From contig JAXMCE010000002.1 of NCBI GenBank assembly GCA_046349515.1, forward strand, positions 62,001-126,000: a stretch of DNA of 64,000 nt, in the 5' to 3' direction. This document shows, piece after piece, positions 1-8,386 of the stretch (the first letter of the stretch is position 1; each line of letters starts with the position of its first letter). The stretch comes from JBGPGW01 sp046349515 (lineage in GTDB: Bacteria > Pseudomonadota > Alphaproteobacteria > CADEGL01). The notes under the pieces were generated by a model. It was given only the letters and a program-made list of their open reading frames with translations, searched no databases and was not told the DNA's origin. A program made the position numbers and the translations under genes.

Positions 1-1291
1 GAAATCCATCGTCGCGCCCGACCCGGGCCGCACGGTCAGCCAGCGTCGCAGGCAGGCGGAACTCGAAGACGCCCCACAAATTGCATGCGAAGGCGGTCAC
101 CGTGAGCGCCATGGCGATGAGAAAGACGGGTTCCTGAAACTGAAAGCCCCACCCGATGGCGTGCCCGGCCGCCTTCGCGGCAAGAACGCCACACGCCAAA
201 AGCAGAAACGAAAACACGATACCCGCGGCCGATGCCAGGAACCGGCGGCGCACGATGATTCGCGCCTGCCCGCCGAGGCCGACGATGCCGAGGAGCTTGA
301 TCGAAAGCACCGGCAGCACACAGGGCATGAGATTGAGGACAAGGCCGCCGAGAAGCGCCAGGCCCAGGATCCCGAGGAATGCCGTCCAGCCGATGGGCTG
401 GATGTTCGAAGCGCTGACGGTCGTCGTCCATTCCGCCGCCCGCACGCCATCGACGAGAGTCACGGTGAGGCTCTGCCCGACGAGCGATGTCGGGGTCGGT
501 GAAATACCGAGGACGGGGACATCGGCGGTGACGGCCTTGCCTTTGGCTTCGACTGCGAACGCGCCGAACCCGTAGGCCTCCGGCCCCTCGACGAAGAGAT
601 CGGGCTTGTCGAAGCCAGCGCGGCCGTCGATCGCGAGGCGGAGCTTCTCCTCGCCTGGCCGCCCCGAGACAGCGCTCTCGACGAGCGTCCAGCCAAGGGC
701 CGCGCCGTCGCCCGGCACGAAGGCGCGATAGCGCTCGATGACGGACGCGAAGGCGGTCGGGCGCGCATCGCCTGGCGGAACGGTGAGTTCGAGCGCGGCG
801 CTGTAGGGAATGCAGATCTCCTCGCAGGTGAGATAGTCGACGAGGAGGCGAAGCACGAGCGGCTCCCCCGTCTTCGCCGCGCGCGCATCGATGGGAAACA
901 CGACCTCGTCCGTGTAGCCGAGAGTCTCGAGGCCGAGGACCGAGAATCGGCGCGGCGCGGGCCACTGCATCGTTGCCGATTCGAGGTTGCGCGATCCCGT
1001 CCAGTCGAGCCGCGGCGGATAGCCGGCGGCACCGGGGGAGCGCCAGTAGACCTTCCAGTGCGGCTGCAAGCGGAACTGGAGACCGAGGCGAACCGGCCCG
1101 CCGGTGCCAAGCGCGTCCGTCGCCGACAGAAGACGGAGCTCGGTCTGCTCGGTGCGAATCGAAGCGGAAGCGCCCGGTGCGGCCGGCACGCCCAGCGTAC
1201 CATCGGCGGCCCGTGCCGTTTGGCCGAGCGGCATTGCCGCGGCGAAGACGACCGCCGAAGCAAGACAGACCGACGTCACCATCCGAATCAT
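1..1291 (-). CDS. DsbD/ScsB-like protein-disulfide reductase, partial (C-terminus beyond left edge)
   Basis: This frame is open from an ATG at 1291 to the window edge (430 codons), so the gene is truncated by the window. Residues 1-28 form a signal peptide ending near TARA. A periplasmic DsbD-alpha-like domain follows, with a CEEIC motif at about 156-160. A membrane domain then begins near residue 300 and carries the MPCVLP motif (322-327) typical of DsbD/CcdA electron carriers. The family moves reducing power from cytoplasmic thioredoxin across the inner membrane to periplasmic thiols, which suits copper or cytochrome maturation near an oxidase cluster. A GTG at 1303 and an ATG at 1282 are alternative starts. 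No strong ribosome site is visible. The gene is divergent from yqgE. The family call is firm; ScsB versus DsbD is not resolved. Confidence 0.88.
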   Translation of the reverse strand, partial: MIRMVTSVCLASAVVFAAAMPLGQTARAADGTLGVPAAPGASASIRTEQTELRLLSATDALGTGGPVRLGLQFRLQPHWKVYWRSPGAAGYPPRLDWTGSRNLESATMQWPAPRRFSVLGLETLGYTDEVVFPIDARAAKTGEPLVLRLLVDYLTCEEICIPYSAALELTVPPGDARPTAFASVIERYRAFVPGDGAALGWTLVESAVSGRPGEEKLRLAIDGRAGFDKPDLFVEGPEAYGFGAFAVEAKGKAVTADVPVLGISPTPTSLVGQSLTVTLVDGVRAAEWTTTVSASNIQPIGWTAFLGILGLALLGGLVLNLMPCVLPVLSIKLLGIVGLGGQARIIVRRRFLASAAGIVFSFLLLACGVLAAKAAGHAIGWGFQFQEPVFLIAMALTVTAFACNLWGVFEFRLPATLADRAARVGRDDGF

Positions 1292-1354
1292 CGTTCGCAA
1301 CACATTCTTCTCGCAGGACACCGTCGCGCGTCGCCTTCGCCCATCTTGGGTTGA

Positions 1355-1385
1355 GCACACCCGCCTTATACCAGCACGGGTGTGC
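1355..1385. promoter_or_regulatory. Inverted repeat between dsbD-like gene and yqgE, overlapping an extended -10
   Basis: Perfect 9-base arms (GCACACCCG at 1355-1363 and CGGGTGTGC at 1377-1385) flank a 13-base spacer. The minus strand of the spacer reads TGGTATAAG, a good extended -10 (TGnTATAAT-like) pointing toward the dsbD-like gene. The position, centred in the 158-base divergent intergenic region, suits an operator overlapping a promoter. The repeat is read directly from the sequence; the regulatory role is inferred. Confidence 0.45.
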
Positions 1386-1449
1386 CGTCGACGATCACGC
1401 TATCGTGTCGGCCTTGCGCGGGAAAATCGAGCGGCGGTAGACTCCGCGC

Positions 1450-2025
1450 ATGACCAGCGCAGGCGAACCGGCTGGGCTCCTTCCCGGCCAATTGCTCATT
1501 GCCATGCCGGCGATGACGGATCCACGCTTCGAGCGTTCCGTCATCTACATGTGCGCCCATACCTCGGATGGCGCCATGGGGCTCGTCCTCAATCGGCTGC
1601 TGGGGTCGGTCACCTTCCCGGACCTGCTCGAGCAGCTCGGCATCAAAGGCATGGAGTTCAAGGACGAGATCCGCGTGCACTTCGGCGGGCCCGTCGAATC
1701 CGGACGCGGCTTCGTCCTTCATTCCTCGGAATTCGTCCTTGATGGCACGCTGGTCGTGGACAGGGGCATCGCGCTCACGGCATCGATCGACATTCTCAAG
1801 GCCATCGCCTCCGGCGGCGGTCCGCGCCAACGGCTCTTGGCGCTCGGCTATGCGGGCTGGGGGCCGGGGCAACTCGAGCAGGAAATCCAGGCCAATGGCT
1901 GGCTCCACGTGCCGGCCGATGCGGAGATCGTGTTCGATTCCGCGCTCGACACGAAATGGACTCGCGCCATGGCGAAGCTTGGTGTGAACCCCACTTCCCT
2001 GTCGACACAGGCAGGCCGGGCCTAG
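1450..2025 (+). CDS. yqgE: YqgE/AlgH family protein (DUF179)
   Basis: This 191-residue protein matches the YqgE/AlgH (UPF0301) family in length and motifs. The N-terminus has the GQLLIAMPAM and FERSVIYM segments (about 13-34), followed by GAMGLVLNR (about 41-49), FGGPV near 82 and a GYAGWGPGQLEQE block near 135-147, all hallmarks of the family. The fold is known from structures, but no biochemical function is firmly established; AlgH was linked to alginate regulation in Pseudomonas. It reads away from the DsbD-like gene. The next gene starts at the base after its stop, so the two are probably co-transcribed and translationally coupled. Confidence 0.93.
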   Translation: MTSAGEPAGLLPGQLLIAMPAMTDPRFERSVIYMCAHTSDGAMGLVLNRLLGSVTFPDLLEQLGIKGMEFKDEIRVHFGGPVESGRGFVLHSSEFVLDGTLVVDRGIALTASIDILKAIASGGGPRQRLLALGYAGWGPGQLEQEIQANGWLHVPADAEIVFDSALDTKWTRAMAKLGVNPTSLSTQAGRA

Positions 2026-2430
2026 GTGGACGCGGCGGCCAAGCGCCTGTCGCTCGCCTTCGCGGCCGGCGCGCTCGGTGCGCTGGCCCATGGTTTCGCC
2101 CTGTGGTTCGCCGGCCATATCCACCTGACCGCCGCGATCGGCGTCGCGATCGCACCAGGCTTGAACACGATCTGGTTCTACCCGCACATCGTGTGGGGCG
2201 GGCTCTGGGGCTTCCTCTTCGCGCTGCCGGTCCTCGAACGCTCCTGGGTGGTGCGGGGCCTCGTCCTGAGCTTGGCTCCCACCCTCGTCCAACTCTTCGT
2301 GATCTTTCCGGAGAGGACGACGGCTGGCACCATGGGGCTTGGCCTCGGCCATCTCACGCCGCTCGTGGTGCTCGTCGCGAACGGCATCTGGGGCCTCGCG
2401 GCGGCCGGCTGGTACCGCCTCCTCCGCTAA
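2026..2430 (+). CDS. Small multi-pass inner-membrane protein, function unknown
   Basis: The 134-residue product starts with GTG directly after the yqgE stop codon, with no gap. It is strongly hydrophobic with about four predicted transmembrane segments (roughly residues 10-30, 48-68, 74-94 and 102-130) and short polar turns, including an IFPERTTAG segment near 91-99. I do not recognise a named family. Abutting yqgE suggests a shared transcript and perhaps a shared envelope role. Its 3' end overlaps the convergent GNAT gene by 4 bases. It is real by coding character and packing; function is open. Confidence 0.7.
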   Translation: MDAAAKRLSLAFAAGALGALAHGFALWFAGHIHLTAAIGVAIAPGLNTIWFYPHIVWGGLWGFLFALPVLERSWVVRGLVLSLAPTLVQLFVIFPERTTAGTMGLGLGHLTPLVVLVANGIWGLAAAGWYRLLR

Positions 2431-3035
2431 CGCCGTTCGCGCCGGCGGCGCCAATCGTCGGCGAGCAATCCGAACAGCAGATGGTCGTGCCAATGCCCGT
2501 TGATGCGGAGATAGCCGCGCGCATAGCCTTCCTGCTGAAACCCCACCTTCTGCAGGACGCGCCGGCTCGGCTCGTTCGATGGCAAGCACGCGGCCTCGAG
2601 GCGATGGAGCCCCACGCGGTCGAACGCGAAGACCGCGACGCAATGGAGCGCATCCGTCATGTGACCCTTGCGCGCGAAGGGCTCGCCGATCCAATAGCCA
2701 AGCGTGGCGCTCTGCGCGACGCCGCGGCGCACGTTGCTCATCGTCACGCCACCGAGCAGCTGGTCGTCGTTGCGGCGCATGATGTGGAGCGGATAGGCCG
2801 TTTCGGATCTGAGCTCGTCCATGGCCTGATCGAGGCGCCGGCGAAAGGTGAGACGGCTCAGCGCATCGGGCGGCCACAGCGGCTCCCACGGCTCGAGGAA
2901 GGCGCGCGAGTCCCGCCGGATCTCGGACCAGGCGCGCCAGTCGCGGTCCTGGATCGGGCGCAGATAGACTTGATCGCCCTCCAGCCGCAGGTTCGAGGCT
3001 TGGCCGGACCAGCTTCTGAGGATGCGGAGAACCAT
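2427..3035 (-). CDS. GNAT family N-acetyltransferase (RimJ/RimL-like)
   Basis: The 202-residue product from the ATG at 3035 has the layout of RimJ/RimL-type GNAT acetyltransferases: an N-terminal LRPIQDRDWRAW segment, a central GGVTMSNVRRG strand, the GYWIGEPFARKGHMTDAL acetyl-CoA loop, and a C-terminal LEAACLPSNEPSRRVLQKVGF block in which N-x-x-S-R-x-V-L is the usual family signature. Such enzymes acetylate N-terminal amines of ribosomal or other proteins; the substrate here is unknown. The frame stays open upstream to 3272, but that part would lie inside the M16 gene, so the ATG at 3035 is preferred. It ends the long minus-strand thrC/M16 transcript. Confidence 0.88.
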   Translation of the reverse strand: MVLRILRSWSGQASNLRLEGDQVYLRPIQDRDWRAWSEIRRDSRAFLEPWEPLWPPDALSRLTFRRRLDQAMDELRSETAYPLHIMRRNDDQLLGGVTMSNVRRGVAQSATLGYWIGEPFARKGHMTDALHCVAVFAFDRVGLHRLEAACLPSNEPSRRVLQKVGFQQEGYARGYLRINGHWHDHLLFGLLADDWRRRRERR

Positions 3036-3072
3036 CGCGTGATCGGAGCGTGACGCCGGTCGGCGTGAGCCG

Positions 3073-4329
3073 TCAGAGGAATCGGCCCGCGATCGAATCG
3101 TAGGATTCGAGCGTGCGCACGGGGCCGACGGCCGCGATCGTCGGCCGCGATTCGAGAACGCGGCGGGCCACGCGCCGAATCGATGCCGCGTTGATCGCGT
3201 CGATCTCGGCGACGATCTCTTCGACTGGGATAATCCGGCCATAGATGAGTAGATTCGTCGCCAGGCGTTCACAGCGCGCGCCGGTGCTTTCGAGCGCCAT
3301 CAGGATGCTGGCCTTGAGCTGCGCGCGGGCGCGGTCGATCTCGACCTCCGCCACCTTGTCCGCGATCGACACCGTCTCGCCGCCGATGACGCGCACGAGC
3401 TCCTCGACCATGGCTTCGCCGGTCCCGGCATAGATGCCGAACAGGCCGCTGTCCGAATAAGACGAGCCGAACGAATAGATGTTGTAGGCCAGGCCGCGCT
3501 TCTCCCGCACCTCCTGGAAGAGGCGCGACGACATGCCGCCGCCGAGCAGCGTGGACAGGGCGGAGGCCACGTAATAGTCCGGGTCGTCGAACGGCACGCC
3601 GCGGAACCCGATGACGAGGTGCAGCTGCTCGAGTCCCCGTTCCTCGCGGATCTCCCCGCCCAAGTAGCGCGCGGGCTCGGGCTTGAAGTGGCCGTTCGGC
3701 AGGAGCCCCTGGAAATGCGCGCGCGCGAGCTCCACGACCTGCCCGTGGTCGAGGCGCCCCGCGGCCGCGAAGATCATTTTCTCGGCCCCGTACTGCGTCC
3801 GCATGTAGTCGAACAACACGTCGCGCTCCATGTGCCCGACGATATCGGTCGTGCCGAGGACCGAACGTCCCATGGGCTGGTCGGGGAATGCCGCCGCCTG
3901 GAAGTGATCGAAGACGATGTCGTCCGGCGTGTCGCGCGCCTGGCCAATCTCCTGGAGGACGACCGAGCGCTCGCGCTCGAGCTCGGTCGAATCGAAGACC
4001 GAGTTCTGGAGGATGTCGGCCAGAATGTCGATCGCGAGGGGAAGATCGCCCGACAGGACCTTGGCGTAGTAGGCCGTGTGCTCGCGCGCGGTGTAGGCGT
4101 TGAGCTGGCCGCCGACGGCCTCGATTTCCTCGGCGATCGCCTGGGCCGTCCGCCGCCGCGTGCCCTTGAACGCCATATGCTCAAGAAGATGGGCGATGCC
4201 GTTCCACTCCGGCCGCTCATTTCTCGTACCCGAGCCGACCCACACGCCGAGCGACACCGTCTCGACCGAATCCATGCGATCGGTGACGACGGTGAGGCCG
4301 TTCGGCAGCTTGGTCAGCAGAATGCTCAT
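3073..4329 (-). CDS. M16 zinc metallopeptidase (mitochondrial processing peptidase-like)
   Basis: The 418-residue protein has the inverted zinc motif HLLEH (residues 47-51) followed by MAFKGT, the M16 catalytic signature, with the downstream glutamate expected in the ELERERSVVLQEI helix. The C-terminal half has the glycine-rich GGGMSSRLFQEVREKRGLAY segment used for substrate contact. No signal peptide is visible, so it is probably cytoplasmic, like the processing-peptidase relatives of Alphaproteobacteria. Its ATG overlaps the thrC stop (ATGA, 4 bases), which indicates translational coupling. A thrC-M16-GNAT order is common in this class. The substrate is unknown. Confidence 0.93.
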   Translation of the reverse strand: MSILLTKLPNGLTVVTDRMDSVETVSLGVWVGSGTRNERPEWNGIAHLLEHMAFKGTRRRTAQAIAEEIEAVGGQLNAYTAREHTAYYAKVLSGDLPLAIDILADILQNSVFDSTELERERSVVLQEIGQARDTPDDIVFDHFQAAAFPDQPMGRSVLGTTDIVGHMERDVLFDYMRTQYGAEKMIFAAAGRLDHGQVVELARAHFQGLLPNGHFKPEPARYLGGEIREERGLEQLHLVIGFRGVPFDDPDYYVASALSTLLGGGMSSRLFQEVREKRGLAYNIYSFGSSYSDSGLFGIYAGTGEAMVEELVRVIGGETVSIADKVAEVEIDRARAQLKASILMALESTGARCERLATNLLIYGRIIPVEEIVAEIDAINAASIRRVARRVLESRPTIAAVGPVRTLESYDSIAGRFL

Positions 4330-5732
4330 GCGGCCCCCGTGAGGGCGATGCGCGCCCGGACGAATGCCTTGAGCGCCTCGCCGTCCTTGGGCAGCGAGAT
4401 CACGCGCTCCTCGCGGGAGAAGAGGTCGGCGTGCCGCGGCGGAAGCGCCGGGCGCAACCCCGTCGCGCGCTCGACCGCGTCCGGAAACTTGGCCGGGTGA
4501 GCCGTCGCCAAGGCGATGACCGGCGCATCCCGGTCGCGTGCGCACGCCCGAGCGGCGGCAAGGCCGACCGCGCTGTGCGGGTCGATGACATGGCCCGTCT
4601 CGCCGTGGATGCGGCGCATGGTCTCGATCGTCCCGTCATCGTCGAGGCGAAACCCGTCGAAGAGCGCCTGCGCGCGCCGCCAAGCCCCGGCCTCGAAGGC
4701 CAGCCGCCCCTCGGCACGAAACCGCCCCATGGCCCGGCCGACCGCGGCGCCGTCGCGCTCGAACAGATCGAACATCAGGCGCTCGAAATTGCTCGACACC
4801 TGGATGTCCATGCTCGGGCTCAGCGAGGGCTCGACGCCGCGCACTTCGAGCGTGCCGCTCTCGAAGAAACGGGCGAGGATGTCGTTGCGGTTGGAGGCCA
4901 CGATGAGCTGGGAAATGGGCAAACCCATGGCACGCGCGGCGTAGCCGGCATAGACATTGCCGAAATTGCCCGTGGGCACCGCAAAGGCGACCGGCCGGTG
5001 GGGCGCGCCGAGCGCGAGACCGGCCGCCATGTAGTAGACGGTCTGGGCCGCGATGCGCGCCCAGTTGATCGAATTGACGGCGGAAAGGGCCAGCTCCTCG
5101 CGCAGCGCGCGATCGGCGAACATGGCCTTCACCAGATCCTGGCAGTCGTCGAAGGTCCCGTCGATCGCGATATTGTGCACGTTGGGCGAGAGCACCGTGG
5201 TCATCATCCGGCGCTGCACCTCCGAGACGCGGCCGCGCGGGTGGAGGATGAAGATGTCGACCGACTTCAGCTTGCGGCATGCCTCGATCGCAGCCGACCC
5301 CGTATCGCCCGACGTCGCGCCGATGATCGTCACGCGCTGGCCCCGCTTCGAGAGCACGTGGTCGAAGAGGCGCCCGACGAGCTGCAGCGCATAGTCCTTG
5401 AAGGCCAAGGTCGGCCCGTGGAAGAGCTCGAGCATCCAGGTCTGGCGATCCATCTGGACGAGCGGCGCCGTCGCCACATGGTCGAAATCGCGGTAGGCGG
5501 CCTCGGCGATCGCCGAGAGTTCGTCCGGCGCCATGCGCATGCCAAGGAAGGGTGCCATCACCCGGGCCGCCAATTCGGGATAGCTGAGGCGCGCGAAGGA
5601 GGCCATCTCCGCAGCATCGAAATGGGGCCAATGGTCGGGCACGTAAAGCCCGCCGTCCTCGGCAAGGCCGGCCAGCAACACATCGTCAAAAGCGAGGACC
5701 GGGGCCGCACCCCGGGTGCTGACATAGCGCAC
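4326..5732 (-). CDS. thrC: Threonine synthase
   Basis: The protein (468 residues, GTG start at 5732) is a pyridoxal-phosphate enzyme that converts O-phospho-L-homoserine to threonine in the cytoplasm. It shows the threonine synthase N-terminus (MRYVSTRG), the PLP-lysine segment LAFKDYALQLVG near 115, the GATSGDTGSAAIEA phosphate-binding region near 140, and PTGNFGNVYAG near 255. Length is typical of the bacterial long form. The stop overlaps the next gene's ATG. About 83 bases separate it from the upstream M32 peptidase, so it may be read through from the oxidase cluster or have its own promoter in that short AT-richer gap. Confidence 0.96.
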   Translation of the reverse strand: MRYVSTRGAAPVLAFDDVLLAGLAEDGGLYVPDHWPHFDAAEMASFARLSYPELAARVMAPFLGMRMAPDELSAIAEAAYRDFDHVATAPLVQMDRQTWMLELFHGPTLAFKDYALQLVGRLFDHVLSKRGQRVTIIGATSGDTGSAAIEACRKLKSVDIFILHPRGRVSEVQRRMMTTVLSPNVHNIAIDGTFDDCQDLVKAMFADRALREELALSAVNSINWARIAAQTVYYMAAGLALGAPHRPVAFAVPTGNFGNVYAGYAARAMGLPISQLIVASNRNDILARFFESGTLEVRGVEPSLSPSMDIQVSSNFERLMFDLFERDGAAVGRAMGRFRAEGRLAFEAGAWRRAQALFDGFRLDDDGTIETMRRIHGETGHVIDPHSAVGLAAARACARDRDAPVIALATAHPAKFPDAVERATGLRPALPPRHADLFSREERVISLPKDGEALKAFVRARIALTGAA

Positions 5733-5815
5733 GCCGCATTCACTCCGGACTTGGGAAGGCCGATAGAGTATCGCCCCCCGCCAGACCCCGCAATGAATGG
5801 GAAAAACTTAATGAT

Positions 5816-7303
5816 TCAAATAAGATAGCGACGTTCGAGATGGGCCTTGAAGACACCCGGGTCAAGCGCCCGCCCGGTGGCGGCCTCGACCAGCGCCCCC
5901 GCCTCGAGACGCGAGCCCTGGCCGTGGATCGCCTGCCCCAGCCAATCGATAAAGGGACGGAAATCGCCGCGTTCGAGGGCCTGCGGCAGGTCGCCGATCG
6001 TGCGGCGTGCCGCGTCGAACAGCTGGGCGGCCGTCATGGCGCCGAGGGTGTAGGTGGGAAAATATCCCCAGGCCCCGTCATACCAGTGGATATCCTGGAG
6101 GCACCCCTGGCGATCGTCGGGCGGCGCCACGCCGAGAAGCTCGACCATCCCCTCGCGCCAGGCGAGCGGCAGGTCCGCGACCTCGATGTCACCTGCGATC
6201 ATCGCGCGCTCGAGACGGTAGCGAAGAATGACATGGGCGGGGTAGGTCACCTCGTCGGCCTCGACGCGGATGAAGCCCCGCTCGACGCGGGTGTAGTGGC
6301 GATAGAGATTCTCCGCCGACCAGGCCGGGCCGCTGCGGCCGAAGGCCGCGCGCAGGCGCGGCGCCACGAAGGCGAGAAACTCCCGGCTCCGGCAGGCCTG
6401 CATCTCGATGAGGAGCGACTGGCTTTCGTGGATGCTCATGCCGCGCGCGAGACCCACGGGCTGACGGCGCCACCGCGCGGGCAAGGCGCGCTCGTAAAGC
6501 GCGTGGCCCGTCTCATGCAGCACCGCCATGAGGCCTTGGGTGAAATCCGCCTCGTCATAGCGCGTCGTGATGCGGACATCCTCGGGCACGCCGCCGCAGA
6601 ACGGGTGAGCGCTCTCATCGAGGCGGCCGTGGGTGAAGTCGAAGCCGAGCGCGCACATCAGCTGCCGGCTGACATCCTGCTGCGCCTCACGCGGGAAAGG
6701 GCCGTCGAGGGAAAGCGGCGGGCCCTCCGCCGCCTGTTTCGTAAGCACGCGCTCGAGGAAATCCGGCAGGAACGCCGCGAGGTCGTCGAACACGGGATCG
6801 ATCAGATCGGCGCGTCCGCCCGGCTCGAACTCATCCAGGAGCGCGTCATAGGCCGTGCCGCCGAGGCGCGCGGCCTTGGCCTGACCGACCTCCCGGACAA
6901 GGCGGAGCACGCCATCGAGGAGCGCACTCACGGCCTTGAAGTCGTTCGCCGGCCGCGCCTGCCGCCAGACCGTCTCCGCCGCGGCGCAAGCCTTGGTCAG
7001 CGCCTCGACGAGCGGGCCCTCGAGGGCGGAGGCGTGGCTCCACATCCGCCGCATCTCGCGGAGATTGGCGCGCTGCCAATCATCGAGACCTGTTTCTGCT
7101 GCGGCAGCCTCGAGCCACTCTCCCGTCGCAGGGTCGACCAGGAGGTCGTGCCCCACCCGCCGCAAGGCCGCCAACTGCTCGGCGCGGGCCTCGACACCGC
7201 CCGGCGGCATCATGGTCGACATGTCCCAATGGAGGACGTTCGCCGCCTCGACGAGGGCCGAATGCCGCGCGAAGCGCTCCTCGAGGGCCCGGTAGGCGTT
7301 CAC
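5816..7303 (-). CDS. Carboxypeptidase Taq-type M32 metallopeptidase
   Basis: The 495-residue product has the HExxH zinc motif as HETGH (263-267), a downstream IHESQS segment carrying the third ligand glutamate, an HPF motif near 233, and the DIHWYDGAWGYFPTYTLG segment characteristic of M32. The family removes C-terminal residues from peptides using a divalent metal. The chosen start is GTG at 7303, which overlaps the SURF1 stop as GTGA and gives the usual length of about 500; upstream extensions would lie inside SURF1. Coupling to SURF1 places it in the oxidase transcript, although no role in oxidase biogenesis is established. Confidence 0.93.
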   Translation of the reverse strand: MNAYRALEERFARHSALVEAANVLHWDMSTMMPPGGVEARAEQLAALRRVGHDLLVDPATGEWLEAAAAETGLDDWQRANLREMRRMWSHASALEGPLVEALTKACAAAETVWRQARPANDFKAVSALLDGVLRLVREVGQAKAARLGGTAYDALLDEFEPGGRADLIDPVFDDLAAFLPDFLERVLTKQAAEGPPLSLDGPFPREAQQDVSRQLMCALGFDFTHGRLDESAHPFCGGVPEDVRITTRYDEADFTQGLMAVLHETGHALYERALPARWRRQPVGLARGMSIHESQSLLIEMQACRSREFLAFVAPRLRAAFGRSGPAWSAENLYRHYTRVERGFIRVEADEVTYPAHVILRYRLERAMIAGDIEVADLPLAWREGMVELLGVAPPDDRQGCLQDIHWYDGAWGYFPTYTLGAMTAAQLFDAARRTIGDLPQALERGDFRPFIDWLGQAIHGQGSRLEAGALVEAATGRALDPGVFKAHLERRYLI

Positions 7304-8004
7304 CGCTGGCGGCGACGATAGACGACGTAGATTACGACCAAGGCGACAGCGAGCGCATACCAGGTGGCGGCATATTGGAGATGGTCGTTCCGCACCTCGA
7401 TCGGGCGATCGCTGCCCACGGGATAGCCGCCCGGATTCACGGCCGAGCCGGCCTCGACATAGAAGGGCAGCAGCGCGACGCCGGCATACTTGGCCATCTC
7501 CGAGACGTTGATGTGGAACCACAGGTTCTGGTCGGGACGGTTGTCGGGCGTCAACGGGCCGCGGTGCGCCTTGGTGCGGATCATCCCCTCGACCTCGACG
7601 GGCTCGTCCGAGAGCCCCTCCGAGCGCAAGCGCGGCTCGGCGCGATCGGGCGGAACCCACCCGCGATCGACAAGGACGATTCGCCCGTCCTCCAGCCGCA
7701 AGGGCGTCACGACATGGAGGCCGACGACGCCCTTATGCGTCCGTCCGGTCAGGTACATCTCCTTGTCGTGGAGGAAGGTGCCGGTGAGGCGGACGTGGCG
7801 GAAGGCGAGCTCCGCCGGCGGCACATCGTCGGGCAAGCCGTCCAATACGGGGGCGGTGCTGTGCGCTTCGATCGAGCGGACGATCTTCTCCTTCCAGGCC
7901 AGCCGGTGGAGCTGCCACGTGCCGAGGCCGACGAGGATCAGAACGCCCAGCGCCGTGATGACCGTCGGCCACAGCAGCCCCCTGCGCCGATCACTGTCGC
8001 CCAT
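7300..8004 (-). CDS. SURF1 family cytochrome oxidase biogenesis protein
   Basis: SURF1/Shy1 proteins help insert heme a into subunit I of the oxidase. The 234-residue product has an N-terminal transmembrane helix ending in LGTWQLHRLAWKE, a loop with VLVDRGWVPP and LWFHINVSEMAKY, and a C-terminal helix (YAATWYALAVALVVIYVVY), the two-helix topology of the family. The ATG at 8004 fits the family N-terminus; a TTG at 8040 would add 12 residues. It overlaps the upstream DUF983 gene by 14 bases and the downstream M32 gene by 4, so all three are coupled. Confidence 0.93.
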   Translation of the reverse strand: MGDSDRRRGLLWPTVITALGVLILVGLGTWQLHRLAWKEKIVRSIEAHSTAPVLDGLPDDVPPAELAFRHVRLTGTFLHDKEMYLTGRTHKGVVGLHVVTPLRLEDGRIVLVDRGWVPPDRAEPRLRSEGLSDEPVEVEGMIRTKAHRGPLTPDNRPDQNLWFHINVSEMAKYAGVALLPFYVEAGSAVNPGGYPVGSDRPIEVRNDHLQYAATWYALAVALVVIYVVYRRRQR

Positions 8005-8365
8005 CGAATGTATCTCGCCGGTGTCGATATTGGAGGGCAATGAGTGTCGCCTTAAACGGCCGCAGCATCAACAGCCCTCCGCCGAGAATCACGGGCGGCC
8101 ACAAGATCGCATGAACCCAGAACGGCGGTTCGAATTCGACCTCGGTCCAGAGCGCGAGGCCGACCACGATGAAACCGAGGATGAGGATCACGAAGACGGC
8201 GGGACCATCGCCCGAATCCTGGGCGCTCAACTCGAGCCCGCACACCTCGCAGCGCCGCGCGATCTCGAGATAGCCATCAAAGAGGCGCCCACGCCCGCAG
8301 GCAGGGCACCGGCAGGTCAATCCGGCGCGGAACGGCGAGACGGGCGGTAGCCCCGGCTCAGGCAT
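7991..8365 (-). CDS. DUF983 family membrane protein with two CxxCG motifs
   Basis: The 124-residue protein starts with a zinc-ribbon-like pair of cysteine motifs, CPACG (about 20-24) and CEVCG (about 39-43), followed by two hydrophobic helices (FVILILGFIVVGLALW and the AILWPPVILGGGLLML region). This is the DUF983 arrangement, a family routinely found beside cytochrome oxidase subunit III and SURF1 in Alphaproteobacteria. The context suggests a role in oxidase assembly, possibly metal or thiol handling by the cysteine pairs, but that is inference. It begins 21 bases after the ctaE stop. Confidence 0.9.
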   Translation of the reverse strand: MPEPGLPPVSPFRAGLTCRCPACGRGRLFDGYLEIARRCEVCGLELSAQDSGDGPAVFVILILGFIVVGLALWTEVEFEPPFWVHAILWPPVILGGGLLMLRPFKATLIALQYRHRRDTFDGRQ

Positions 8366-8386
8366 CCTTTGCGCGAATCAGGACGC

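Noticed and set aside
36..1358. A 440-residue minus-strand ORF that spans the left-edge gene in another frame.
   Set aside because: Its product is Arg-rich with no family motif, while another minus-strand frame reads a complete DsbD-like N-terminus with signal peptide and MPCVLP motif.
1366..2889. A 507-residue minus-strand ORF antisense to yqgE and the membrane protein gene.
   Set aside because: It lacks motifs and opposes two well-supported genes; long antisense ORFs are normal shadows at this GC content.
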